Positions 11,838-22,545 of a DNA stretch of 64,000 bases are shown piece by piece (within the stretch, counting starts at the first letter, position 1; every line of letters begins with the position of its first letter). Location of the stretch: the NCBI GenBank assembly GCA_024509875.1, contig JAMPIV010000590.1, positions 62,001-126,000 of the forward strand, read 5' to 3'. The notes below the pieces were generated by a model. That model did no database searches and was not told where the DNA came from. It worked only from the letters and a program-made list of their open reading frames with translations. The stretch comes from Oreohelix idahoensis. Lineage: Eukaryota > Mollusca > Gastropoda > Stylommatophora > Oreohelicidae. The position numbers were made by a program, and so were the translations under genes.

Positions 11838-12008
11838 CACATTTTGCACACCATCATTTGCGCACTTTTCTATTTTCGGGAGAGTACATTAACTTTCGAC
11901 CACAGATAAGGGGGTGCAACTGGGGTTGAAAGTTAGACAATAATTATATTTTCCCTCCGTTATATGTACACTCGCGAAAATAGAAAAGTGTGACGATGTG
12001 CATTAAAT
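11838..12008. repeat. Imperfect inverted repeat (foldback), arms ~70 bp
   Basis: The left arm carries GCGCACTTTTCTATTTTCG...GTACATTAACTTTCGACC. The right arm carries the reverse complement with gaps: GTTGAAAGTTAGAC...GTACACTCGCGAAAATAGAAAAGTGTGACG. It may be a small MITE. It is preceded by (GGTC)n at about 11818-11834. Confidence 0.65.
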
Positions 12009-12739
12009 CAAAAGACAATTAAGACACTCTTCTGTCCAGTTTCATTCGGGAAACGGATTTAACTCATCCTTTTTCTTAAAAATAACCTTAAAATGTAAGT
12101 TTCTGATTGTTTCTTCAAGACAAAATTTTAATTTAAAGTATTGCAGACTTATTATTATGGATCAAAATGATAAGATGGCTAAAAGGAAGAGACGTTCGCG
12201 CCATTCACAGCGAGCAAGCGAGACTATAGAAGAAGCAGCAATGTAATACGTGTAACAGAAACAACACACTATAATTAAAAACCTGCCAATTTTGGCGGGT
12301 TGTTGCTAGTTGAATAATATTTCTGTAGTAAATTATTTAGGCTACACAATATTTGCGCCTTAGGAGGATTGTATATGGATCGGCTGCGCAATTTTGTAGG
12401 AACATTAATCCAGGAACAAAATGCAAAAACATTTATAAAAAATACCGTACACACATACACTGAACACATACACACAGCTGTACACATACACGTGTTGGCA
12501 AAAATCCAGAACAAGCTGAGCATGCTTAAAAGACAGGTATGCACGCATAATAGAACGCCGAGTGATGGAATGGGTAGATAGCATGCCTGTACTGGCAGTT
12601 GCCGATTTCAAAACTTGGCAGTGTCACGCTCTAGTCTATCCAGCTGTAAAAGGGTACCTGATGCTTGTCACAGATATCAACCAATGCGAGAACTGAAGCA
12701 GATGGATCAATGGAGACGTAATTTTTTTATATTATATTT
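12009..12739. other. Non-coding; small fragments only
   Basis: A 28-codon plus-strand ORF near 12157 (MDQNDKMAKRKRRSRHSQ...) is basic but too short to assign. About 12615-12665 matches the SINE A body (CGCTCTAGTCTATCCAGCTG, GGGTACCTGA). A hairpin CCTGCCAATTTTGGCGGG lies near 12281. Confidence 0.35.
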
Positions 12740-13280
12740 GCAGTACAGCGCTGCAGAACTATACTTATTTTAGGTAAAGAAAAATTTTCCATATAAATCT
12801 TGCATTGCAGAACAATACCTATTTTAGACAAAGCAAATTTTTCGATTTTTAAAATCTAGCACAGCAAAACTATACATATTTTAGAGAAAGCAAATTTTTC
12901 TACATTTACAATCTAGTACTGCAAACAGTACCCATTTCAGATAACGTAGATGCTGTTAAAGTTACAGTCTAGCGCTGCAAAACTATACCTATTTTAGACA
13001 ATTTTTTTTCAACATTTATAACCTACCACTGCAAATTGTACCTATTTTAGACAAAGCAAATGTTTCGATGTTAACAGTCTAACCTTAAAAACTATACCTA
13101 TTTTAGGCACAAGAAATGTTTGATACTTACAGTCTGGCCTTACAAAACTATATCTATTTTAGACAAAGGAAATGTTTCGTCTTTTATAGTCTAGCCTTGA
13201 AAAACTATACCATTTTTGCACAAAAGAAAATTTTCGATATTTACAGTCTAGCCTGCAAAACTATAACTATTTTAGACCCT
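12740..13280. repeat. Diverged tandem repeat, ~60-bp unit, about 9 copies
   Basis: The recurring core is AAAACTATACCTATTTTAGA, then CAAAGCAAAT(T/G)TTTCGAT, then CAGTCTAGC(C/A). Copies differ by many substitutions and indels. Confidence 0.8.
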
Positions 13281-14100
13281 GATTTTACGACCCTGATTTT
13301 GTTTGGGCAAATTGTATAACGAGAAAAATGTGCCTGCTGAGAAAATACAATATACACGTTGACGGGGAGTTTAAAAAAAACAACATGTGGAAAGGCATTA
13401 AATTAAAAAAATAAAAATAAAACTAAGGATAACAAACAAGAAGGAATATATGTGAAGACATCAATTTCGAGGGAAAATAATGTATTTACTAGAAGATGTC
13501 AAGAAAATATAGGCCTAACACCACATTCACAATATGCCTCAATAGTCGTGTAACGGGATCCTTTACCTTTACCTTACTACAAGATTGATCCAAGTAGCGA
13601 GTGAAAAACATGCAAAGCGATAATGACAGGTGTTAGACAGTATTAGAAGTCACCAAAGAAAACAGAAGAAAACTATGACATGTCTAAGTTTTAAGAAACG
13701 TATGGTAATTATAAAAATAAATATAAACTGGTGATTTCTTAATTTAAGAAAGGAAAAAGCCTAATTAAATTTTATTAAAAGGCAAAAAGAAGAAGAAGTA
13801 GAAGGGTTGAGGTTAGAAAATTTGGCAAAACAGAATTCATTTATGACGAAAGAAAGCATGCATGTAACGGGAGAGAAATTGACAGAATAATCGACAGACG
13901 GCCAGACAAGACAATCGGTGTAGTCTGACAGTCTACAAGTTCAAGTTCAGCTGTCTTCGGCAAGCCACAGTTGGCGAAAAGCAGCCAAGAACAAATTATA
14001 TCGGAATCTGATTTGGCCACGAAACATGTTGTTTCACAACAAAATCTGGACTGACCTGGTTTATGTCTGTCATATTTTCTTTAGAGATTGGTACTCGACT
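13281..14100. other. Non-coding AT-rich stretch
   Basis: No exon, RNA or transposon terminus was recognised apart from a short CCTTTACCTTTACC SINE-tail-like piece near 13561. Confidence 0.3.
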
Positions 14101-14294
14101 GTCGCATTAATAAGATCAGGACAGGAGACTAAGCTCTGGAATTTGTGTGCATGAAATAACAGGTGCAGGAAGGAAGATCGGGTGAGTGTCGAAGTAGATT
14201 TGAAAGCGACGAAACTGGCAATCCATCGCTTTATGATTGAAAGGAGAACAACAAAAACAACAATCAAGGAGTTACAGACTACCATGAATGGTGT

Positions 14295-14635
14295 TTGTGT
14301 ATAATAGAAAGATTCAAATGGTACATGGTCACCAGCGAGGAACTGATAAAAAGAAACAGACAAGCAGCAGTGGAAATAGTGATTAGAATCAGGCGTTGGC
14401 GATGGATTGGACACACATTGAGGAAACCTGTTGATAGCATTACCGAGCAACCCTTGTTCTGCAATCCCCAGGGTATGAGAAGAAGAGGTAGGGTGAAGAA
14501 CACATGGAGAAGAGTGCTCGAGACAGAAATGAAAATGACGAGGAAGACACAGAACGACCTTGAGCTGATGGCACGCTACAGGAGGACTTGGCATGTGTTA
14601 GTTAAAGGCCTATGCTGCACGGGGAGTTAAAGGGT
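14295..14635 (+). pseudogene. 5'-truncated LINE 3' end (RT C-terminus, RTE-like)
   Basis: An open 111-codon tail contains [27 protein letters not shown] and KNTWRRVLETEM, and ends CCTGS before a TAA. This pattern (W-x-W-I-GH-x-LR, NP-G-RRRGRP, TWRR) is the usual C-terminus of RTE-type and related LINE proteins. No catalytic RT domain is left. Related tails lie at 19930 and 59233. The long minus-strand ORF over it (14070-14594) is an antisense shadow. Confidence 0.75.
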
Positions 14636-14784
14636 ATTGACTGAATGACTCGAATGTTTTCTAGTGATCTCCCCCAAAGCCATTATAATTCTACCTTTCA
14701 CTCCTTATGGAGAACTGATTCACCGCTGCATCTGGCCTCTTTTGCAGCAAGCTTCCACCAAAGTGGTGCTCCTATAGTAGTAGT

Positions 14785-14880
14785 TTTTGCAGCAATTTGT
14801 CTTACATGATGAGGTTGCTAGCTTCATGCACAACCTCAAGTTAGCCGCCACTCTACGACATGCCTGACGGAGCTATAAAA
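14785..14880 (+). repeat. Repeat C core copy
   Basis: Carries TTTTGCAGCAATTTGTCTTA, then CATGATGAGGTTGCTAGCTT and CACAACCTCAAGTTAGCCGC; compare 17515-17620. Confidence 0.65.
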
Positions 14881-14883
14881 AAA

Positions 14884-17036
14884 AGCACGTTTCACTAGCT
14901 TCGCCCAACTTCAAAATGCTATATCTCAGCGAATATATAACGCATATAAGTGAAATTTTGTGTGTAAATCTGAAATGGTATAGACCCTATGAATTAAATT
15001 TTTCATTAAAATGCGGCCATTGGTTTCAATTTTTGTTTTTTTGCGATATAATATAAAATCCTACTTGCCAGCACACATCACACACACACATATTGAAATG
15101 TCTACAGTAAATTATACGACCTCATTTGCACATTTTTGGTTTATCAAGAAATTGGCATGATTTTTGCGTGAAATTGCGTGAAATTGCACTTATTGAACAT
15201 AAAACAGTTTATTTCCGGTTTTACGCACACATTGTCAATCAGTGGCGTGTCTACAAAAAGTATTGTGTGGCTAAGTAGAAAAAAATGAGTCTGCGAGTAC
15301 ATGTTATGACATTACAGCAAATCACAAATAGGATTTTAAAGTATTTCTGCAATGAAGCTACTCGAGGAAAACTATATCATTTTATTTCAAACCCACAAAA
15401 GAGGACTATTCATGCCTTGGGGATAAGCACACGATCATTGCACCGCTGGATAGCGACATTTGAAATTTCTAATTTTTTGACAGAGAATTGATCCGCAGAG
15501 AAATTTGCAATATGTTTCACAATAATGAGGCAATGACTTTAAGGAAATTGAAAATTTGGTTAAGAAAGAATAATGACATTGATATTTCCAAATCTACGCT
15601 ATGGAGGACTATTAGGAGTTTGGGATTCACTTTTAGAAAATATGTTGGTGGTAGAAACCTTATTTGTGAGAAGCCTCATATAGTTGCAATGAGAAGCAAA
15701 TATTTACGCGAGGTCAGAGAAATGAGAAGAGATTGTTATGATTTTGTGTATTTAGATGAAACTTGGATCAATGCGCACCACAGTAATGAACGAGAATGGC
15801 AATCATCTGATGGAACAACTAAGAGACTAGTACCAAGCAGCAAAGGACAGCGCCTAATAATTGCACATCCAGGAAGCAGCCATCATGGGTTTCTAAATAA
15901 TACTGAACTCATATTTGTTTCAAAATCCACAGATAATAGGGATTACCATGCAGAGATGAATGGCAAGATATTTCAAGATTGGATTGTGAATCATGTACTT
16001 CCTTCCTTGGATAGACCGTGGTGTTTGATAATGGACAATGCTTCATATCACAACGTTGTGGCACCAGAAGATAAAGTTTCTAATTCACCAAGTATTAAAG
16101 ATGTAATAAAGATTTGGCTGACCATAAACAACATTCCATTCAACGAAATGTCCATGAACCTGAATTACTTGGAATTGTAAAAAAAGACACAGCATACAAA
16201 GATATTTCACATAGACAAGGCAATCCATGAACATGGTCACATATGTTTAAGATTACCTCCTTACCATTCTCACTTAAACCCAATAGAATTAGTATGGGCT
16301 AAAATTAAGGAACAGGTAGCAACAGAAAATAGAACGTTCAAATTAAAAGATGTTGAAATACTTATAAAAGCCGCCATCTCCAATATAGCCAGGGATTATT
16401 GGAAGAAAGTGAGAACCATGTGTTACAAGAGGAAGAGGAATATTGGAAGAATGATGGTTTGTCCTTCATTCAGCCGAGATTGATTTTCAATTTCTCAGAG
16501 ACATCTGATTATGATTCGGATGAAGTTTAATTTCTTTAAAGATGACCTTACCGTTATTTACAAGCACATTAGAGGAGCAACGTTCCATTATGATATTTAT
16601 GAACCGCAAAGAGATGATACCCATTGAAATAATTAGATCAAGGAAGGTCCAGTTTGGTAGCGCATTAAATGTCAATGACAAACAATGTCACGAGTATCTC
16701 GCATGCAGATCATTTAAGAAATCAGCTTCAACAGGTATTCATATGCAAACGTGATGGCCACATTATTGTAATAGTAGACACGCCTATGCCTAATCAATTC
16801 ACAGAATCTGTGCATGAAGTGGTAAAATTTCTTTTCTCGATACACAATAATTAGTATGCCGACAAAGATCAAAGGATTTCATCCGTTTATGGGAACTAGA
16901 CAAGATGCACAGATATAAAGTATATATTTGTTGGGTCTAACCCAATATAACATCGTATGCAAAAAATGGCATTAATACGTTGGACGGTTAATCAGATAAT
17001 TACATTTGTTTGAGGGCAAAGCTAGTGAAACGTGCT
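14884..17036 (+). mobile_element. IS630-Tc1-mariner-like DNA transposon (Sailor-like), inactive
   Basis: The ends are 23-bp terminal inverted repeats, AGCACGTTTCACTAGCTTCG... at 14884-14906 and its complement at 17014-17036, with one mismatch. A TA follows the terminal GC on the right, as expected for TA target duplication. On the left the equivalent dinucleotide is AA. The element is about 2.15 kb and encloses one broken transposase (15285-16483), which fits its length. The 3' part after the transposase holds small ORFs of no clear meaning. The Sailor (DD82E) assignment comes from catalytic spacing and is inference. Confidence 0.8.
15285..16483 (+). pseudogene. DDE transposase, Tc1-mariner superfamily, frameshifted
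   Basis: The first part (15285-15491) encodes an N-terminal helix-turn-helix-like region (ALGISTRSLHRW). It is separated by a frameshift near 15480 from the main part (15488-16483), whose start carries a second HTH-like segment (ISKSTLWRTIRSLGF). The catalytic D lies in YLDETW (15755), the second D in IMDNASYH (16034) and the E in HLNPIELVW (16286). The last two are 83 residues apart, unlike the 34-41 of classical Tc1/mariner and close to the DD82E type named Sailor. An in-frame TAA at 16178-16180 interrupts it between the second D and the E. The frame then continues to RMMVCPSFSRD. The frameshift and the stop together make it inactive. Confidence 0.8.
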
Positions 17037-17179
17037 ATACATACATATTCTATCTTTGTCCCCTCAGAGACCCCGAGGCACTTTTTCGTCTTCTTTTCCC
17101 TTTTTGATCCACGTAAAATATGGAGCCAATGTTACAGCTTGTCCTCTCGCAGGAAGCCTAAACAAAAGCATTTTATGTA

Positions 17180-17504
17180 CAGGCGTCCCTCGCTTATTCC
17201 ACAGGTTAGGGACCAGAGCACTGACGAAGGCCGGAAATCGTCGAAATGCGGAACCCAGTCTTTTTTTAGCTTGCAAATGCATTTTGGCCGCCGAAAAACG
17301 TAAATAACGCACTATATATCACTTGCGAATGCGTGCGAAAGCTAAATAACGCACTATATGTATACAAAAGTACAGTAAAATGAACAAAAGCTTGGAAACA
17401 TGACGAAATAGGTCGAAAGAACGGACCACGCGTCGAATGTATGGGCTCTGGTTATAATTGAAAAGGGTGGAAAGAGCGGATCGTCGGAAAGCGGGAGACG
17501 CCTG
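17180..17504. mobile_element. pogo/Tigger-like non-autonomous element (MITE)
   Basis: Terminal inverted repeats CAGGCGTC(C/T)CTCGC... at 17180 and its complement GGGAGACGCCTG at 17504. TA lies directly outside both ends (17178-17179, 17505-17506). It is 325 bp long with no transposase. Internal reverse-palindromic pieces (AAATAACGCACTATAT occurs twice) are typical of short derivatives. Confidence 0.75.
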
Positions 17505-17514
17505 TACTCTGTAG

Positions 17515-17700
17515 TGGTGGTTTCTGTAGCAATTTGTTTGACATGATGAGGTTGCCAGCCTCATGTACAACTTTATACTAGACGCCTACTACGACATGCC
17601 TGAGGGAGCAATAAGTCCTAGTCTTTCTTCATGACCTCAGAGACCCTCAGGAAATAGACTAGGCCCGGAACTACCTGAGCCTTATATAGGAATTAACGAT
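17515..17700 (+). repeat. Repeat C, best copy
   Basis: The core GTTTCTGTAGCAATTTGTTT, CATGATGAGGTTGCCAGCCT and CATGTACAAC is followed by CTACGACATGCCTGAGG and a GACCTCAGAGACCCTCAGG segment. ATGAGG-TTGCCAG-CCTCAT forms a small perfect hairpin. Cores recur at 5600-5690, ~9950, 10715-10790, 14785-14880, 29750-29830 (minus) and 39310-39375 (minus). It is probably a SINE body of unknown family. Confidence 0.65.
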
Positions 17701-17708
17701 CATTAATA

Positions 17709-18088
17709 CAGGCATACCTCGGAGATATTGCGGCTTCGGTTCCAGACCACCGCAATAAAGCGAATATCGCAGTAAAGCGAGTCACACCCATTTTTTTGTG
17801 TGTGTGTGGCTTCCCAGTGCATATAAAAGCCTAATATCATGTTTACACTATGTCTATTAAATGCGCAATAGCGTTAGGTATAAAAAGAACAATGTACTGT
17901 AAAATTAAATGCTTTATTGCTAAAAAAAAATGCTAATCTTCATCATCTCAGCCTTCAGCGAATCGTAATCTTTTTGCTGGTGGAGAGCCAAAATCTATCG
18001 GAAGAAGAAGGCACGTTCTAATAAATAAACATGAATAATTTGAAAAAAGCGCAATATCTGCGAAGCGCAATAAAGCGAGGTGTGCCTG
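17709..18088. mobile_element. Tigger1-like pogo element, internally deleted
   Basis: Begins CAGGCATACCTCGGAGATAT and ends ...AATAAAGCGAGGTGTGCCTG, with TA on both sides (17707-17708, 18089-18090). Over 380 bp the order GGTTCCAGACCACCGCAATA, CGAGTCACAC, TTCCCAGTGCATATAAAAG, CTTTATTGCTAAAAA and AATCTTTTTGCTGGTGG matches my memory of the mammalian Tigger1 consensus, including the antisense transposase end. The middle of the transposase is deleted, so it is non-autonomous. The substitutions and surrounding DNA argue against simple human contamination. Confidence 0.85.
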
Positions 18089-19299
18089 TACTCAAGTCAA
18101 AGTTGTTACACCGGTTACGATTACGTTTGACTTTATGTATCGATCAAGTTATTCTAACGATTATGAGTATTTGTGACGTTAAGTACGGACTCAAAGCTTC
18201 TTTTTTTGTCGTTAATCGATGTCGAGTATTTGTAACATTAACAACTGACTTAAAATTGTTCTTTCGACCAAGATCATTTGCGACTTAAAGTCCTGACTTA
18301 TAGATCTTCTATCGAACACACAGTGGCTTAAAATCATTCTGCTTATCACAACTTCATGCAAACTGACTATAAAAGTTACTCCATCTATCATAACGCCATT
18401 AATTATAATTGTCGCTGTGTGAATAACGATCCAGAGTTGCTCTGCCGAAATTCACGGTTGTTCTATCGAATGTATTGCAACTTCAAGGAGTTGTTTCACG
18501 CTGGTCCCAGATCCTGTACTTCACGATTTTAAATTGAATGAGCATCCGTTGTTATTTCATTGCCACGCGCTAATTAAAATTTTTGTCAAGACACAGCCTC
18601 GTTTTGATGTTGAGAAAACAGAACATGTTGAGCAGCCATGTTTTTATTTTTATCAAAGGGCTGCAAAGAAGTCGCACGCTGAGACACAGAATGTAAATGT
18701 GAAGCTGGAGGAGCAGGCGAAAATAATAATAACAACAAAATTACAATAATAAAAACAATAAGGAGGGATACAAGATGATACAGAAGATGTAGCAGTAGAA
18801 GAAAATTATGAAGATGATGATATAGACGGGAGTTAGAGTTGTTGAAGAATATTATGATGAGAATAATGTGCACATGCAGAAAAAGGACATTATGAAGAAG
18901 ATGAGAGAAAAATTTGTCGGAAAAGAATAACATTTTTCTCTTCCCGCTGCTTCCTGTTCTGCTTTGGCCTTTTCGTGTTCCCTCGCCAAAAATTATTCGG
19001 ATAAGAACAACAACGAAAGATGTAAGCAAAGATAGATAAATGGTGATGAAGATTACGATGTCGGTACGGCATCTCTAACTTTGATTCATAAAAAGGCATA
19101 CAACACTGTCCTTGATTTGAGACGACAGCGTATTCTATCATGAATGTTGCAAATCTTACCTAATTTTTCTATTGTACTTTTAAGCCACAGCTCGCATTTT
19201 TGACAATTAAAATGTCTCTAGAAGTTTTGGTTCAATGTTCTTTGATGAACATTATTACAGAAGCGCTTGCTTCTAAATGCCACGTGACCTGGTTCGAAT
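18089..19299. other. Non-coding
   Basis: No supported exon. Purine-rich (GAA/GAT)-like stretches at 18770-18910 produce long but meaningless minus-strand ORFs. Confidence 0.3.
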
Positions 19300-19676
19300 T
19301 TTGTGTTCCTTCATCAAGTCTAGTGATGTGGTGTTCCTTCATCAAGTCTCAGAATCTGATTTTCTTTCATCAAGTCTTAATATTTGATGTTCCTTCAAGT
19401 CTGAAAATGTGATGTTCCTTCATCGAGTTTTAAAATTTGATTTTCTTTCATCAAGTCTGAAAATGTGACGTTCCTTCACCAAGTCTAAACATGTGACGTT
19501 CCTTCACCAAGTCTAAACATGTGACATTCCTTCACTAAGTCTAAACATGTGACATTCCTTCACCAAGTCTAAACATGTGACATTCCTTCACCAAGTCTAA
19601 ACATGTGACATTCCTTCACCAAGTCTAAACATGTGATATTCCTTCACTAAGTCTAAACATGTGATATTCCTTAGAG
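19300..19676. repeat. Minisatellite, 28-bp unit, about 13 copies
   Basis: The unit contains GTGACATTCCTTCACCAAGT followed by CTAAACAT. The first copies are degenerate (TTCATCAAGTCTNAAAAT). From about 19460 they are nearly uniform, suggesting recent homogenisation at one end. Confidence 0.9.
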
Positions 19677-19810
19677 ATAGCTTGACTGAACATTTAAAAA
19701 ACATAACTATAGAGCTACAGCTAGGCTCAAATAGAACAGTCCGTCAGAGATCGATAACGAAACAATAAAATAATACGTGAGAAAATATAACGGGGTATTT
19801 ATTGACTCAC

Positions 19811-19894
19811 CTCGTTTCTTTTTTTCTTCCTGCATCGCTTTCTCCAGCTCCAGCCGGCGTTCTTTCTCTTTGACCAGCTCTACACTGATTTGAT
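19811..19894 (-). CDS. Isolated internal exon of an unidentified coiled-coil protein
   Basis: On the minus strand a strong acceptor (tctctgttttctatttcag) and the donor GTGAGT bound an 84-bp segment that is open in phase 1-1. It encodes DQISVELVKEKERRLELEKA followed by MQEEKKKR, a charged heptad-like helix. The phase equals that of the exons at 2969-4756 on the same strand, so it could be an upstream exon of that gene, but 15 kb lies between and I saw no linking exon. I cannot name the family. Confidence 0.6.
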
Positions 19895-19916
19895 CTGAAA
19901 TAGAAAACAGAGACAA

Positions 19917-20262
19917 CTATATAGAATGCTGATTGTGCGTCAATCTAAGTATGCAGCACACTATCACTAATGTGGAGCTGATGACAAGCACAAGACAAAT
20001 GCCGGTAGAACAAGAGATGAAAAAAAGAGGCTGGCGATGGATAGGACACACATTGGGGAAAAAAAATATGTTGATAGCGTTACAAGGTAGTCCTTGTTCT
20101 GTAACCCCGTGGGTAAGAGAGTAGAGGAAGATCGGTGAACACAACAGGAAGAGAACTGGAGACAGAAGGGAAAGGGATCAGGAAGACATGGATTGATCTT
20201 GAGCTGATGGCACGGAACACGAGGACTTGGGATAGAGTTATTAAAGGCTGTGCTGGTTAGGT
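19917..20262 (+). pseudogene. 5'-truncated LINE 3' end, copy 2
   Basis: Aligns with 14310-14640: EQEMKKRGWRWIGHTLGKK, then CAAGGTAGTCCTTGTTCTGT, GAGCTGATGGCACGG and AGGACTTGGGATAGAGTTA. It is frameshifted, including a poly-A run at about 20059-20066. It sits in the intron just upstream of the minus-strand exon at 19811. Confidence 0.7.
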
Positions 20263-21149
20263 CACTGAATGCTGATGATGATAAAGTATGTCATCCACTT
20301 TCACGCAGCACAGTTGATAATAGAAAATCGTTACGTCTTTGCTCCCCTATCATCGGGCCACCATAACACACCGGCGAGTATCGTATCATTGGTTTATATA
20401 ATGATTAGTTGTTTATTTTATTTTATTTTTTATGTTTACTTGAAGAGGTTGCTAGGCGGGTTGCTGCACATTATTCACGACTGGCAGCAGTGTTTTTACC
20501 GAATCCCGCTTCCCCCCTCGCCCCCCCCCCCCCAAAAAAAAGACGCCAAAACATCTACCTATAAGCTTCCTCACTGCAAAGAAAATAAGAAAATGACATA
20601 AATTAATTACTTGAGCAGGAAACAAAGAAAAACATACATAAATATGACTTTTTCTTGGAAAGAAACCTTTCCATATGTTCTCAGAACGTAATCTCGTACA
20701 CGTTTCTGCTTCAGAACTAAACATCTTGACAAGAGAATTGTCCACAGAAAGACGAAGAGCTTGATATAGTACCACTGACACGCACTGACCTCCTCAACCT
20801 TCACGAGATGGAAAAACCGCCATTTTCCTTTTACAAACTGTCCACGGCCAGGCACTGGCTAGCTCGTTAATCCCGCGACAGATTTCCGCGGAGCCGCGGG
20901 GAAGTGTATTACGGTCAAATTACATTACAAAAACCTCGCTGTGATGCAAATGCTTTATGAGAGTCCATTTTCAGGATGGGCGATACCAAGTACAATACTT
21001 GGTGCCAGAGTTGCTTTTGCAATAGATAAAGAGGAACACCCAAGGCCTTTGAAAAGTTCATAAATAACACACATAAAAGGATATGTTAGGAAACTCGTAG
21101 GAAATAAAGAAGTAGAATACTAGACAACATAAAAACAACAGAAGCGATA
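20263..21149. other. Non-coding
   Basis: Contains a C run followed by an A run (about 20521-20540). No exon with convincing splice sites and no element ends were seen. Confidence 0.3.
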
Positions 21150-21265
21150 GGCTTACTGAGGTCTTGAACCTCAGGACCATCTGACCGGCACTACCGCCCG
21201 GCTACGAAAGTGACTGTGACTAACCCCACTGCCAACTAGGCACCACAAGTTGCTCTGGGAAGACT
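21150..21265 (-). mobile_element. tRNA-like SINE head
   Basis: On the minus strand: GTAGCCGGGCGGTAGTGCCG then GTCCTGAGGTTCAAGACCTC, a B-box-like GGTTCAAGACC with an A-box-like segment before it. The body is not recognised. Confidence 0.5.
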
Positions 21266-21329
21266 TAGATGTCCATGCATAAATTAGTCCTACAGTATCA
21301 TGTATACTCTGTGCAAATAAAATAATTTT

Positions 21330-21600
21330 AGTCAGAAGTACAAGCAGTGACGCTGATCTCTCGTGGCAAAGGTGCAGCGTTTGAATCAAGCCACCGACAC
21401 GCTCCAATCTACCCAGCTATAAATGGGTACCTGACTCTGCTCTTTGAGTTGGAGAAGGCAAAGGCAGTGAGGAAGGGAACTGGTTTCCCCCCCCCCCCCA
21501 CCTCTGGATGCTGGACCTAGTATGGTGAAGTCTCTAACACTTCACTCCCTTACGGCAGTATCTGCTATGGTTGTACCTTTACCTTTACCAGCAGTCAAAG
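21330..21600 (+). mobile_element. tRNA-derived SINE, family A (plus strand)
   Basis: The head around 21355-21400 has a B-box-like GTTTGAATCAAG, then CACGCTCCAATCTACCCAGC, AATGGGTACCTGACTCTGCT, GGAAGGGAACTGGTTTCCC, GGACCTAGTATGGTGAAGTC and an end with CCTTTACCTTTACC. It is the most readable plus-strand copy. Confidence 0.8.
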
Positions 21601-21819
21601 TTAGTATGAGAGCAATGCACTTAGCATTCTGGTAGCTATGTATCATCGTGCTATTGCATATACTCGCTTTGATTTGTCTCCGTGGATATGAACTTTTCAA
21701 ATATGATGGCAAACATTTCTTCGTTTTTCCTATTCTTTTTCTTCTTTCTTTCTTCTTCTGCTTCTTCCTCTTTTTCTATTACTATTACTACAACTGATAA
21801 TACTACTACTACTTCTTGG

Positions 21820-22065
21820 ACCATCTCGTGGGAGAGTTGTTAGAGAGCTCGCGTCTTGAGATAAAGTTTCTAGCTTTCAAATCTGTTACTGGCACGCTCC
21901 AAAGTACCCATCTGTAAATGGGTAACTGTTTCTGCTCTTGAGTTAGGGGAGACAAGGGCAGCGAGGAAGGGAACCAGTGTCCTCACCTCATAAAGCTGAT
22001 ATTAATATATTTTAGTCTCTAACACTTCACTCTCCTACGGCAATGGGCTACCTACCTTTTACTAG
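21820..22065 (+). mobile_element. tRNA-derived SINE, family A (plus strand), diverged
   Basis: GTTAGAGAGCTCGCGTCTTG, GGCACGCTCCAAAGTACCCA, AATGGGTAACTG, GGAAGGGAACCAGTG and TCTCTAACACTTCACTC occur in family order. The B box is degraded. Confidence 0.7.
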
Positions 22066-22436
22066 TAATACTGCTACTCATGTCTTCTTCTCCCTTTAAC
22101 TTTTCATATTCTTTCTCTTCTTTCGGATCTTTCCTTTAGTGTCATTCTTGTTTATTATTTTTTTTCCTCTTCCTCGTCTTCTATCTTCTGCTGCTGATCA
22201 GTTGTTGTCTCCATCCGACTCTTTTTTTTTTATTATTTGTTCTTTGCTTTTCCTCTGCCTTCTCTCTTCGTCTTCTGTATATCAGTTTCACAGCTGTGAC
22301 TGCGCCTTTAGTATGTTGTCCATCTGTACACATGTCATTTTTGTCTTTAGTGTATCCAAGAACTAGTTTTACTACAATACATGTAATATGTGTCTCTGTA
22401 CATCTCGGTGGTCACAGAAGATCCCTTCATTGGAGA

Positions 22437-22545
22437 TTGAACGTTGCTTTACGAGTGGTTGGACCTTGCTTTACGAGTGGTTGGACGTTGCTTTACGAGT
22501 GGTTGCACGTTGCTTTACGAGTGGTTGAACGTTGCTTTACCAGTG
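22437..22545. repeat. Short tandem repeat, 22-bp unit, 5 copies
   Basis: The unit is built on CGTTGCTTTACGAGTGGTTG with single-base changes. It falls inside non-coding DNA. Confidence 0.9.

Noticed and set aside
14070..14594. 174-codon minus-strand ORF
   Set aside because: It lies antisense to the LINE tail at 14295-14635, which has recognisable motifs on the plus strand.
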